This document shows positions 27,823 to 36,874 of a stretch of 64,000 nucleotides of DNA, piece after piece; the stretch's first letter is position 1; every line of letters starts with the position of its first letter. Under the pieces are notes generated by a model, which saw only the letters and a program-made list of their open reading frames with translations, was not told the origin of the DNA and did not search any database. Source of the DNA: 21-14-0-10-32-9 sp041660865 (GTDB lineage Archaea > Nanobdellota > Nanobdellia > Woesearchaeales > 21-14-0-10-32-9); contig JBAZVO010000003.1 in the NCBI GenBank assembly GCA_041660865.1, positions 62,001 through 126,000 on the forward strand, read 5' to 3'. The position numbers and the translations under genes are program-made.

Positions 27823-28617
27823 TTAAAGATTTAGTATTTTTCTTGTTCTCTCTTCAGATAATATTTTTTTTGCTGAGTTTTCTCCGAGTTTTATCATTGC
27901 AAGATAATTCGCTTTTTTATATTCAAAACTTCTAAATTGAGAAATATCTGGGCGTATTAATATTAATTCTTGATGTTTTGGCAAATTATTTATGCTAAGA
28001 TCTATGACATGTTGCTGTAAATTTGCAACACTTTGTTTAAGTATGCTAAGCATGTTGCTTTTAGTTGTAATATCATTATCAAATTTTGATACGTCAATTA
28101 ATATTATTACATCCATATCTTTGGCTAAGTGTAGAGGGGCGATTTCATAAAATCCGCCATCTATTAATAATTTATCTTCATGTTGTATTGGGGTAAATAT
28201 TCCTGGAATTGAAATGCTAGCGCTCAATGCAGGAAGAAGAGGGCCTTTTTCAAAAACTATTTCCTCTCCATTTTTTAAATTGGTACTATTAACTATAAGT
28301 TTTATTTTAAGATCTTCAAATGTTGTAACGTTTATATTTTTTAGTAGAAAGGTTACTATTTTTTCACTTTTTATTAGTCCTTGCGTTCCCATTGATGGTG
28401 TTAGAAATGTGAAAATGCTCTCTTTAAGCATCAATTTTTCTATTTCTTCCATTTTTTTCCCAGAAGATAATGAAACGCCGACGAGAGAACCTACGGAACA
28501 TCCTACAATTAAATCAAGTATTATTCCTTGTTCTTCGAGTATTTTTATAACTCCTATTTGTGCAAAACCATGAGTAGCGCCTCCACTTAAGACGAGGCCT
28601 ATTTTTTTATGAGTCAT
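27823..28617 (-). CDS. Patatin-like phospholipase / esterase (RssA-type)
   Basis: This 264-aa hydrolase with a Ser-Asp dyad has GLVLSGGATHGFAQIG (7-22) as oxyanion region, nucleophile S41 in GCSVG, and D153 in LIDGGFYEIAP. No signal peptide is present, so it acts on lipids or esters from the cytoplasmic side. Length and motif order match bacterial and archaeal RssA-like proteins. It is monocistronic, and its start is divergent from the cysteine-rich surface gene across about 130 bp. Confidence 0.92.
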   Translation of the reverse strand: MTHKKIGLVLSGGATHGFAQIGVIKILEEQGIILDLIVGCSVGSLVGVSLSSGKKMEEIEKLMLKESIFTFLTPSMGTQGLIKSEKIVTFLLKNINVTTFEDLKIKLIVNSTNLKNGEEIVFEKGPLLPALSASISIPGIFTPIQHEDKLLIDGGFYEIAPLHLAKDMDVIILIDVSKFDNDITTKSNMLSILKQSVANLQQHVIDLSINNLPKHQELILIRPDISQFRSFEYKKANYLAMIKLGENSAKKILSEERTRKILNL

Positions 28618-28753
28618 AAATAAATGAAGAATTAATTACATATAAATAACTTCTCGTGGTTTAGAAGGAAAAGTATATAAATAAAAGTTATGATAATGTC
28701 AATATTATTATAATTAGTTTTGAAATCATTAGTTTTTTTTGGAGGGAGAGAGT

Positions 28754-30589
28754 ATGACTAAAGTTAATCATGATCATTTATTAATAGTTGTTGTAGGAAT
28801 GTTTTTTATTGCAGGATTTGTTTTTATTGCAGCATCATCAGGAAATTTTGATGATATATTTACAGGAATGGCAACAGGGTTTTCTGATTCAGGAAATAAA
28901 ATAATAAATTGTACTGATACTGAAATTCCTCCGACGGCATATGCTAAAGGTACGATAACTGTAACGTCAATAGAGGTTAATTCTATTGATGCTGAACAAA
29001 CAACTACTATTTATGAGGATGAGTGTCTATCAAATAAAGTTGTTAGAGAATATGGGTGTAAAGGAAGTTCACCTGTTATGTTTAGTCTAAATTGTATTGG
29101 AAACGCAGTTTGTAATAATGGTATTTGTTCAATTGGAAGTGCACCAGTACAATGTACTGATACAGATAATGGACGAAATTATTATCAAAAAGGAACCACA
29201 AGAGGAACAAATCCTGTTACAGGTGTTTTTGTAACATACATAGATACTTGTATTTCAGGAACCGAAGATATAATGGAAGGATTTTGTTTCAATGGAGTTC
29301 CTATAAATGAAAGATCAACTTGCGAGAATGGTTGTGATGATTCTGAAGGAAGATGCATTCAACCTCCTCCACCTCAACCTTATTGTAGAGATATGGATCA
29401 GGGAATAAATCCATTAAGTTACGGTTTGAATTTTAATAATACTGTTGCTAAAGGAGATGTTTGTTTGTCGACTTCAACAATAAGAGAATGGGAATGTGAT
29501 GAATTTAATCTTGCAAAACAAGAAGTTGAATGTCCCGCAGGAACATATTGTGATGTTAGCAGATGTTCAAGTGAACCATTTACTCATACGTCACCTTGTT
29601 TTGATACAGATGGTAATGATATAAATGAATACGGAATTTTATGGAATAATGGAGAAACATTTGAAGATGTATGTATAAATGAGAATACTATAACTGAATA
29701 TGCTTGCAATGGTCAGGCAGTTTATATTAGAAATGCATCTTGTTCTGAAGGATTTGAATGTCTTGCAGGAGAATGTGTAGTTTCACATATTGCGAGTTGT
29801 GTTGATTCTGATGGTGGAATAAATACTGGAGTCAAAGGGATAATAACACTTGACGGTGTTGTCGCTCACACTGATAAATGTAGTCCATTCACTGTAAATG
29901 CAGTAATTGAAGGATCGTGTAATGGTGGAGAAGTTATAACGACTCATACTTCTTGTGGTAACAATGTATGTAGTAATGGTGCTTGTGTTCAAAGTGAAGA
30001 TGAAACTCAAGAAAGAAGTATGTCAACTGTTGCTAGTAGAATTAATATAACTAATTCAACCAATGGTTCTGTTGTGCGATCATCAAGTCCTTCAAGCGGA
30101 GTTGGTGTTTCTGGCAATCAACCAGTTGAGATGTCTTTGCCTGGCAATGGTGGAACGCCAGTTAGAATTAATTATTCTTGTGTTGATTCTGATGGAGGAA
30201 TCAATAAATTTGTTGCAGGTTATGCGAGGGGTTATACTGCTAATGGTTCTTCTATAGGTATAAATGATACGTGTTATGGTAATTTTACAGTCAATGAAGC
30301 GTACTGTGGTAATTTTGGACCAGTTTCAGGACTTTATTCATGCGGGTCTAATTTTATATGTTACGAAAATAGATGTGTTGCGAACAACGGATCTAATGGT
30401 TCTCGAGCTATGTCGAGTGTTCAGTTTAATCGTGTGAATGTGACTAATTCTAGTAATGGTTCTGGTGTGAGATCGTCTGTTTCTTTTAATCGTGTGAATG
30501 TAACAAATGTGACAAATAATTCTGGTATAATGGGCGCGAGTGTAATTGTAAGCACTAAAGAAAAAGCAGAAGTTGCACTCAAGAATTAG
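28754..30589 (+). CDS. Surface protein with six cysteine-rich repeats
   Basis: ATG at 28754 (611 aa) is chosen because GGAGGGAG immediately precedes it. A signal anchor (about 8-28) is followed by six repeats of about 65-90 residues. Each starts C-x-D-x-D-x-G-x-N (for example CVDSDGGIN) and ends with C-x3-C or C-x4-C pairs, six or so Cys per repeat, implying disulfide-bonded modules outside the cell. The C-terminal part is Ser/Asn-rich, with a duplicated FNRVNVTN segment about 20 residues apart. There is no C-terminal anchor. It lies 18 bp before a TM2 gene. Confidence 0.8.
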   Translation: MTKVNHDHLLIVVVGMFFIAGFVFIAASSGNFDDIFTGMATGFSDSGNKIINCTDTEIPPTAYAKGTITVTSIEVNSIDAEQTTTIYEDECLSNKVVREYGCKGSSPVMFSLNCIGNAVCNNGICSIGSAPVQCTDTDNGRNYYQKGTTRGTNPVTGVFVTYIDTCISGTEDIMEGFCFNGVPINERSTCENGCDDSEGRCIQPPPPQPYCRDMDQGINPLSYGLNFNNTVAKGDVCLSTSTIREWECDEFNLAKQEVECPAGTYCDVSRCSSEPFTHTSPCFDTDGNDINEYGILWNNGETFEDVCINENTITEYACNGQAVYIRNASCSEGFECLAGECVVSHIASCVDSDGGINTGVKGIITLDGVVAHTDKCSPFTVNAVIEGSCNGGEVITTHTSCGNNVCSNGACVQSEDETQERSMSTVASRINITNSTNGSVVRSSSPSSGVGVSGNQPVEMSLPGNGGTPVRINYSCVDSDGGINKFVAGYARGYTANGSSIGINDTCYGNFTVNEAYCGNFGPVSGLYSCGSNFICYENRCVANNGSNGSRAMSSVQFNRVNVTNSSNGSGVRSSVSFNRVNVTNVTNNSGIMGASVIVSTKEKAEVALKN

Positions 30590-30607
30590 TTTCGGAGGAA
30601 TAAATTT

Positions 30608-30949
30608 ATGGTAAAGAAAAAAAATGTATCAAAAAAGAACAATTCTAAAAAAAATAGTTCAAAAACAGATTCGATGAATAAAACTGAAATTAAAACTTTG
30701 AGAAATACTTCTGGAACTTCACAAGTGATAATTAATAATATTATTCCAAGTAATAAAATAAAGAGAAATTGGCTTGCTGCGTTGTTAATTTCTATATTTA
30801 TCGGGTGGCTTGGAATAGATAGGTTTTATTTAGGTCATGGGGGTCTTGGTTTTTTAAAATTAATTACCCTTGGCGGATTTGGTATTTGGTGGCTTATTGA
30901 TATATTTATGATTGCGACCAAAAGTATCAGAGACGTAGAATGGGAATAA
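30608..30949 (+). CDS. TM2-domain membrane protein
   Basis: A 113-aa protein with a Lys/Asn/Ser-rich cytoplasmic start (1-55) and a TM2 domain: KRNWLAALLISIFIGWLGIDRFYLG split by the conserved G-x-D-R-F-Y-L-G turn, then a second helix GGFGIWWLIDIFMI. TM2 domains are two-helix membrane modules of unclear function. A GGAGG at 30595-30599 precedes the ATG; co-transcription with the cysteine-rich protein is likely. Confidence 0.88.
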   Translation: MVKKKNVSKKNNSKKNSSKTDSMNKTEIKTLRNTSGTSQVIINNIIPSNKIKRNWLAALLISIFIGWLGIDRFYLGHGGLGFLKLITLGGFGIWWLIDIFMIATKSIRDVEWE

Positions 30950-31033
30950 AAAAATAAAATAATTTTTTTCTAATTTTTTTAAATTATTAAATTAGTTTAG
31001 GTTACACGGGTTTTAGTTTTTTTGGTTCTTTTT

Positions 31034-32650
31034 TTAGGAACTATAGACTCTCCAAGATTTAGTATCTTCTGACATTGTGGATCTGTAATTTCCTGTTAGG
31101 TGTATTAAAGAGGAATAAGACATTGGCAAATATTGTTTTATTGCGCCTGTTAATCCATTTATTTCTCTTGTATTTTTTGCGTTATCTACTTGGAATGGAT
31201 CTCCTAGAACTACAACTTTGCTTCCTATTCCTGCTCGTTCTATGATTGTTTTTAGTTCATAGGGAGAATAGTTTTCACCTTCATCAACTATAATTAATGT
31301 ATCTTCGAATGATCTTCCTCTAAAAAAACCTGAATAAGCTATTTCTATTACTTCGCTATCTGCAGGTAAGTATGCCTCGCCATTTATTTTAAATTGATCT
31401 TTTTTTTGTGAAGCCTCAACTTTGGAATCAAATCTAGGTCCTCCATATTCATTTACAAATTTTGGATGTTTTAATAGTTCTTCAAATGGAAATTTTTTAG
31501 CAAGAGAAGTTTTATTATGAGAATCTACGTAAGGCATAAGATGAGGTTTTAATTTTTCATACATGCTGCCTGGTAAAAAACCTATATCTCTTTCTTTTCC
31601 GCCCATTATATTGTTTGGTTTTAGAAGAATTAGTTTTTTAAAAAAACTGTTTTCACTTTCAGGCGTGCCTCTTGCAAGTTTAGCTAATTTATCGTACCAT
31701 AACATTTGATCTATTGCTGCAGCATAACTTAAAATTGTTTTTCCTGAGCCTTGAGTTCCTGTTAAAAAGAATAAGGAAATATCTGGATTTAAAAGTCCAT
31801 ACTGTAATGCTAAATATTGTTCCATGTCATTTGCATGTATTCCGAGTACTGAATTCATTTGATGATTGCCTACACTTAGTCTTCTTGAATATTCATCTTC
31901 TTGTAGCGGTACGATTCTGACATTTTCATGATCAATTATTTTTCCATTCTTTTTTATAAGATCGCAAGTTATTCTCGCATATCTTGAAGAATCCTTTCCT
32001 GTTAAATGAATAAATTGATTAATAAATGGGTCTTCATCAAAATAATTTCTCCAATTTATGTCCTCGAGCATGATTCCTTTTTCGGGATTTTGGAATATTT
32101 TTGCCATAAAATCTGGATTAGATGTTGTAATTATTCCTTTATTAACAATATCTGCGCTAACTAATAAAAAGTCTGACTTTTTAGCATTTAATCCTTTATT
32201 TTTCAATTCAATATTTTTAAACGGGTCATTTGTTACAAATTCTAGTTTTCTATCAGGCGATTGATTAAAATCGGTTTTTATTTTTTTCTCTAAGTCTTTA
32301 AAACTAGTTTCCTGTTCGTGCATGACTGCAAGATCCAAACCTTCATATAATCTATAAATGGTGAGTTCATTGTCTGTAGAACTTATATTGCTTTCGTGTG
32401 TTGTTATAAAGTCTGCAGTATCTAATGCGCCATAATCTTGTTTTTGTTTTGATAAATAGTTTAATTCATTAAAAACAGATTTTGGTAATACTACTAAATT
32501 TTTTTTGTTATCATCTCGTCTTTCAAGATGTTTGAATGTGTCAGGGCCTCCTAAACTATATATTTCTGAAAGAGGAACAATTATCTTATGATATGTGTCA
32601 TCTATTGCGCGGGTAGTAGTTTCTGTATTTGCTTCGGTCATTTCAATCAC
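31034..32650 (-). CDS. PhoH2-like protein: degenerate PIN domain plus PhoH ATPase
   Basis: This 538-aa protein has an N-terminal PIN-like region (about 20-165) and a C-terminal PhoH ATPase with Walker A TGTQGSGKT (297-305), Walker B LIIVDEGENYS and the LGDPFQVD motif. PhoH2 proteins couple an RNase PIN domain with an RNA helicase-like ATPase. Here the expected first catalytic Asp (LDT) is replaced by PLS near residue 26, while E62 and D142 (FVTND) look retained. RNase activity is therefore doubtful. It is translationally coupled (ATGA) behind the 157-aa gene. Confidence 0.88.
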   Translation of the reverse strand: MIEMTEANTETTTRAIDDTYHKIIVPLSEIYSLGGPDTFKHLERRDDNKKNLVVLPKSVFNELNYLSKQKQDYGALDTADFITTHESNISSTDNELTIYRLYEGLDLAVMHEQETSFKDLEKKIKTDFNQSPDRKLEFVTNDPFKNIELKNKGLNAKKSDFLLVSADIVNKGIITTSNPDFMAKIFQNPEKGIMLEDINWRNYFDEDPFINQFIHLTGKDSSRYARITCDLIKKNGKIIDHENVRIVPLQEDEYSRRLSVGNHQMNSVLGIHANDMEQYLALQYGLLNPDISLFFLTGTQGSGKTILSYAAAIDQMLWYDKLAKLARGTPESENSFFKKLILLKPNNIMGGKERDIGFLPGSMYEKLKPHLMPYVDSHNKTSLAKKFPFEELLKHPKFVNEYGGPRFDSKVEASQKKDQFKINGEAYLPADSEVIEIAYSGFFRGRSFEDTLIIVDEGENYSPYELKTIIERAGIGSKVVVLGDPFQVDNAKNTREINGLTGAIKQYLPMSYSSLIHLTGNYRSTMSEDTKSWRVYSS

Positions 32651-33120
32651 CTATATGTTTCTTTTAATGTGTTGTAATCGTTTAGTAAAATATTTCTTGT
32701 ACCGACAAATGTTCCTTTATCTTTTGATAAAGTTTGTATTTTAAGTCCTACATTACGAATATATTCGGTAGGATTCTTTTTTCTATTTAATGTAGGTAAA
32801 AATTCAGTTAATATTTTGCTTGATGATTCTGTTTTTTTTAGTTGTAAATCTACCTCGTATTTTAAATCGTTAAGAACTCTTAAGGGATCATTGTTTAATA
32901 ATGAGTCTAAATCTTTTTTTAATTTAGTATAAATTGCTTTCACTTCTTCAAATACTCTTTCTTCTTCTGAATTACTATTAGGTTTATGTTTAAGAAGTGC
33001 TTCAAGAACTGAGTATCCTATAATTAGTCCTCTTTCGTCGCTGTTATCAACATAATTTACATATTTAGAAAATAAATTATAGAGTTGATTTTGATCTACA
33101 GTATTTATTTTATCCCCCAT
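32647..33120 (-). CDS. Hypothetical helical protein coupled to PhoH2
   Basis: This 157-aa soluble protein is predicted mainly helical, with heptad-like Leu/Ile spacing (EERVFEEVKAIYTKLKKDL). It overlaps the PhoH2 start by 4 bp (ATGA), a sign of stoichiometric expression and possibly of physical interaction. The family is not recognised. A TATA-like element and the J-domain gene lie upstream. Confidence 0.65.
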   Translation of the reverse strand: MGDKINTVDQNQLYNLFSKYVNYVDNSDERGLIIGYSVLEALLKHKPNSNSEEERVFEEVKAIYTKLKKDLDSLLNNDPLRVLNDLKYEVDLQLKKTESSSKILTEFLPTLNRKKNPTEYIRNVGLKIQTLSKDKGTFVGTRNILLNDYNTLKETYR

Positions 33121-33276
33121 TTTATTTTTTTAGGAGAGGTACTTATTAAACTTTTCTATTTTGAAATGGTGACACGAATGCAAATTTTTAAAAACGAATA
33201 TTAGTTAAACAAAATTCAGAATTCATAGACTATTAATTATTTAAAATATGTTGTCAAACATAAAAGAATATTTTTT

Positions 33277-33816
33277 CTATCTTAATTCTCGTTTAAGAAT
33301 TTTATGTGCGTGATTAATTTCTTTGAACTTTTCTACACTTCCATTGTCTGTATCAGGATGATGTTCTTTTGCTAAATCTTTATATGCTTTATCGATTACT
33401 TTTAAGTCATCAACATGATTTTCAAGACCTAAAATTGCTCTTGCTTGTTCTCTTTTTTTCATAACATCTGTATCTTCTGAGAATTCTTCAACAAATTCAC
33501 TAAGAGTTCTTCTTTTTTCAAGTAATGAGGTTATTTCGAGGTCTATGATTTTAAAAACAACATATAGATTTTCTACGTATTTGGTTCTTAAACCGTAACT
33601 GTAGTGCATATGTCTATTATCAAAATACCAAGAAACTACTGCGGGTGCTTTTTTTATTGCATTGGCTTCAAGATCTATATTTATATCATCAACTGTTAGA
33701 CCTAATCGTCCAAGGCTTGCAATTATGTTATTTTTAAATTGCATTGCTCGTCTATTAAATGAATCTTTAATTGCAATTGCGTCTATTTCATGTCCTTTAG
33801 CTGTTATTTTAACCAT
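33277..33816 (-). CDS. Protein with C-terminal DnaJ domain
   Basis: The 179-aa protein carries its J domain at the end (about 125-179): LGLENHVDDLKVIDKAYKDL, then the HPD motif in EHHPDTDN and HAHKILKREL. J domains recruit and stimulate Hsp70 ATPases. The N-terminal 120 residues are not recognised but include a W/Y-rich stretch SWYFDNRHMHYSYGLR. It is not the canonical DnaJ, which starts with the J domain and has Gly/Phe and zinc regions. It is unclear which Hsp70 it serves. Confidence 0.82.
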   Translation of the reverse strand: MVKITAKGHEIDAIAIKDSFNRRAMQFKNNIIASLGRLGLTVDDINIDLEANAIKKAPAVVSWYFDNRHMHYSYGLRTKYVENLYVVFKIIDLEITSLLEKRRTLSEFVEEFSEDTDVMKKREQARAILGLENHVDDLKVIDKAYKDLAKEHHPDTDNGSVEKFKEINHAHKILKRELR

Positions 33817-34173
33817 TTTTATCTTACCTTATTTTGTAAAAAAGTATCAAAGAGTCTTTTTTATGTGTTTTGATACCTTTGGGATGTCTTTTGTTTTATA
33901 AAATTTTACAAAAATAGGGTTTTTTTAATAGAAATGAGGGTTATTTTGAGGTATCAGGGAGAGTATATGCTTAAAAAATATGAAAATAAGTAAAATAAAT
34001 AAAAAGGTAAAATAGAAAAATAAAATATAAAATAAATATAAAATAGAAAAGTAAACTAAAAAAGTAAAATATAAAATAAAATCGAAAAATAAACATATAA
34101 ACTTGTTCAAGTTGTTGTCGTAGTATTTATTTTTCCAGCGTTATTTTTTTTAAACAGAAAATAAACATGAGTT
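33817..34173. other. Low-complexity intergenic region with hairpin
   Basis: The region is dominated by AAAATA-type repeats (about 33975-34105). An inverted repeat GTATCAAA (33844-33851) / TTTGATAC (33869-33876) with a 17-nt loop lies close to the J-domain gene start and could be an operator or hairpin; a third GGTATCA is near 33950. No gene is supported; the open frame across the repeats is compositional. Confidence 0.4.
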
Positions 34174-34629
34174 TTATGTGTTAAGTTGAAAAAACTCGCT
34201 TTTTTCTTGTTTAAGTGAGATTAGTGTTTTGATTTTTTCTATGCCTTTTCTCGAGATAACTTTTTTTACAAATTCGTAGTATTCTGCTTGATTTTTTGCA
34301 CGAACTTTTATGACTAGTTCCCAATCTCCAGTTATAATATCTACGCTTTCTACATTTTTATGAATTGCGAGTGATTTTGCAATTCGTTCAGGATTACCGT
34401 ATTCATCAGGAGATAAAGTTAAAAGGACGAACGCACAAAAGCCATCACCTATTAATTCGTGATTTAATACTGCTTTGTATCCTATGACTTTTTTTGTTTG
34501 CTCTAATTTTTTTATATTGTAATGTATTGTTGTTGACGGTTCCTTTAACTTTTTTGCAAGTTTAGATATTTGAGGGGTACAACTATTTTCTTGTAAAATA
34601 GGGATGATTTTTTCTTCGAGGTTTTTCAT
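34174..34629 (-). CDS. Lrp/AsnC-family transcriptional regulator
   Basis: This is a normal-length Lrp protein (151 aa). It has an N-terminal HTH (about 5-50, ISKLAKKLKEPSTTIHYNIK as recognition part) and a C-terminal RAM/effector domain (about 65-140) with VESVDIITGDWELVIKVRAK. It probably binds an amino acid or related ligand as a dimer or octamer. It is monocistronic. The gene at 34877 starts divergently about 250 bp away and could be a target. Confidence 0.9.
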   Translation of the reverse strand: MKNLEEKIIPILQENSCTPQISKLAKKLKEPSTTIHYNIKKLEQTKKVIGYKAVLNHELIGDGFCAFVLLTLSPDEYGNPERIAKSLAIHKNVESVDIITGDWELVIKVRAKNQAEYYEFVKKVISRKGIEKIKTLISLKQEKSEFFQLNT

Positions 34630-34801
34630 AAAGTTGAATAATATTCAACTATTTAAATTATTTTCGGTTATTTTATGAATTTTATACGATAATATCTTTA
34701 TAGGTGTTTTGATTTTCTGTATTTATAGAATAGTATAGAAAAATATAGGATATAATTTAATGTGAAACATAGTCGCTAAATGTGCTTACAAAATATATGT
34801 G

Positions 34802-34827
34802 CGAAATATATCTAAGGATGTATTTCG
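34802..34827 (+). promoter_or_regulatory. Leader hairpin before AstE-like gene
   Basis: CGAAATA (34802-34808) and TATTTCG (34821-34827) form a 7-bp stem with a 12-nt loop about 50 nt before the coding start. It may act on expression of the AstE-like/GNAT pair. A short 24-codon frame from ATG 34847 overlaps the coding start in another frame. Confidence 0.35.
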
Positions 34828-34876
34828 AGTATGTTGTAATCATTTATGCAACTTAAATGGAGGTTGAAGCAAATGT

Positions 34877-36019
34877 TTGCTGATTGCGTTTATCAAAGTA
34901 TCAAGAAAGAAAATAACTAATTTAGGAAGTAATAGTCTAAAAATACCTTTGTTAATTATTAGGCCGAAGAAAAAATTGCGAAGTATAAAATTACAAAAGA
35001 AAGAATTGCTAAAAAATAAATCGCAAACACAAAAAACAGAGCCTGTAATAACAATAATTTGCGGTATTCATGGCGATGAAACATCTGCTCTTAGAGTAAT
35101 TAAACAATTGCTAGAAAAAATAAATCTTGCACGAGGAGAAATAAGAATAGTTCTTTTTGCAAATCCTTTAGCAATGATGAATAAATCTAGATTCATTTCA
35201 AGTGAAGGAATTGATATTAATAGAATTTTTCCTGGAAATGAAAAAAGTATATCAGGTTTAACTGCGAAAAAGATTTTAGAATTATGTAAGACGTCAAATT
35301 GTGTAATTGATATTCATAACTTTGAGATGCGAACTCCATTAATGGGGATAGTTGTAAATTCAGCAGATAAGTTATTGAATGAAAAAAATATATCTATTGC
35401 AAAAATATTTGCGCCGAAACAAATTTGGTTAATTGATGCATCAAAAAAAGAGGAAAATAAATTTTCAGGTTCTCTAGGTTCTGAATTAAATAAATTAAAA
35501 ATTACAAATATTGCCCTTGAATTAAATCATCCATTAATTGTTACAACTAAGCAAATTGATGAGTGTTGTGACGGTTTATTAAGAATAATGGATTCATTTT
35601 CGATGTTAAAATCTCAATTAACAAAAGATGAATTAAACTCGAAATTAATAGCTGAATTAAACTTAAAATCTATAATTGCGTTAAAATTAAACACTCGATC
35701 TAAATTAAAAAAAGTATTAAATTTAAGAAGTGATTTTAAACCAAATAAAACATTAGTTAAAAAATCAGAATTTAATTCTGAATTTATTTTTAATAGAAAG
35801 GGGATAATTGCACCACGATCTGGTTTGTTTGTTTCTGATAAAAAATTATTTTCAAAAGTAAATAAAAATGATGTTCTCGGAAAAATATTTGATTTTGAAT
35901 TGCAACGCGAGTTAGAAATAATATCTCCAATTAAGGGAAGAGTTATGCAAATTGCGTGTAATAAATTTGTTTTTTCTGGAGATGAAATATTAGCAATAGG
36001 TATGGAGGTAAAAAAATGA
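34877..36019 (+). CDS. Succinylglutamate desuccinylase/aspartoacylase-family zinc hydrolase
   Basis: This 380-aa M14-like deacylase has zinc ligands H65 and E68 in GIHGDE and H147 in VIDIHNF, and a C-terminal beta domain (about 310-378, GIIAPRSGLFVS, SPIKGRVMQ). The family removes acyl groups from amino acids or peptides. The start is uncertain: TTG at 34877 gives the longest frame after GGAGG at 34859-34863, yet the first 55 residues are basic and poorly conserved in look. Its stop overlaps the GNAT gene (ATGA), so deacylase and acetyltransferase are co-translated. Confidence 0.8.
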   Translation: MLIAFIKVSRKKITNLGSNSLKIPLLIIRPKKKLRSIKLQKKELLKNKSQTQKTEPVITIICGIHGDETSALRVIKQLLEKINLARGEIRIVLFANPLAMMNKSRFISSEGIDINRIFPGNEKSISGLTAKKILELCKTSNCVIDIHNFEMRTPLMGIVVNSADKLLNEKNISIAKIFAPKQIWLIDASKKEENKFSGSLGSELNKLKITNIALELNHPLIVTTKQIDECCDGLLRIMDSFSMLKSQLTKDELNSKLIAELNLKSIIALKLNTRSKLKKVLNLRSDFKPNKTLVKKSEFNSEFIFNRKGIIAPRSGLFVSDKKLFSKVNKNDVLGKIFDFELQRELEIISPIKGRVMQIACNKFVFSGDEILAIGMEVKK

Positions 36020-36729
36020 ATAAAGATTGGAGCGAAAAATTTAATGAAGTAAAGAGTAATAATTGTGAATTAATAAATGATTCATTAATAGATGGGTCCT
36101 CGATAGATAGTTATTTATTAGATAGTTCTGTAAGAAAAGTGATAGAAAATCGCGAACAAAATAGAATTGAAAAATCTAAAGATTTGCCGAGCGTTACGCG
36201 TATTGCAAAAAAAGAAGATGTAGTACAAATAGCAAATATTTACAAAAGAAGTTTTGCAGAACACATACTTGTACATAGAGGGATCCTTACTGATACAAAT
36301 TATTTGTTAGATAGACTTAATGTGGACTCAGAAGTTTGGGTTGTAAATGAACAAAGAGGAATAATAAAAGGTGTAGCTGCACTCGGTTTAACATCTATTG
36401 TTGGTCTTGGCGAAATAGAAAGAGTTTGCGTCGATGAAAAATACAGAGGTAACGGCGTTGCGTTAAGTCTTTGTAGCTATTTACTAAATGAGGCCAAACA
36501 AAGAGACATAGGGTTTGTTGAAGCTTTTGCAAGAGGCAATATGCCCTCGATGCAACAAACATTCCTAAATTTAGGATTTGATGTATACGGAGTATCTCCT
36601 AGATTTGAAATAATTCATGAAGACAGAGTTGTTCGAGAAATGTTTGTACATATGGGCAAAATATTAAAGCCGGAAACTCTATACTTAACTGGACTCGATT
36701 TAATAGCGCCTGCAAAAAAATTTGTTTGA
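36016..36729 (+). CDS. GNAT-family N-acetyltransferase
   Basis: This 237-aa protein has a GNAT domain from about residue 60. Motif A is VCVDEKYRGNGVALSLC with the acetyl-CoA pyrophosphate loop R144-A149, and motif B lies around FLNLGFDVYGVS. The N-terminal 55 residues are acidic and Ser-rich. It is translationally coupled behind the AstE-like hydrolase, and the pair could add and remove acyl groups on a related substrate. The acceptor is unknown. Confidence 0.85.
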   Translation: MNKDWSEKFNEVKSNNCELINDSLIDGSSIDSYLLDSSVRKVIENREQNRIEKSKDLPSVTRIAKKEDVVQIANIYKRSFAEHILVHRGILTDTNYLLDRLNVDSEVWVVNEQRGIIKGVAALGLTSIVGLGEIERVCVDEKYRGNGVALSLCSYLLNEAKQRDIGFVEAFARGNMPSMQQTFLNLGFDVYGVSPRFEIIHEDRVVREMFVHMGKILKPETLYLTGLDLIAPAKKFV

Positions 36730-36874
36730 GTAATTTAATGAACTTAGTTTAATAAAATTAGTTTATAGCAACAAATTGTTGGCAGAGTATAAGATTAATA
36801 AGTGCATTATTAACAGTTCATTTTTTATTTTTTTCTTTATTAAACTATGTGTGTTTAATTTAAATAAGGAGTCA

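Noticed and set aside
33925..34110. 61-codon Phe/Ile/Leu frame
   Set aside because: Produced by AAAATA-type repeats on the other strand.
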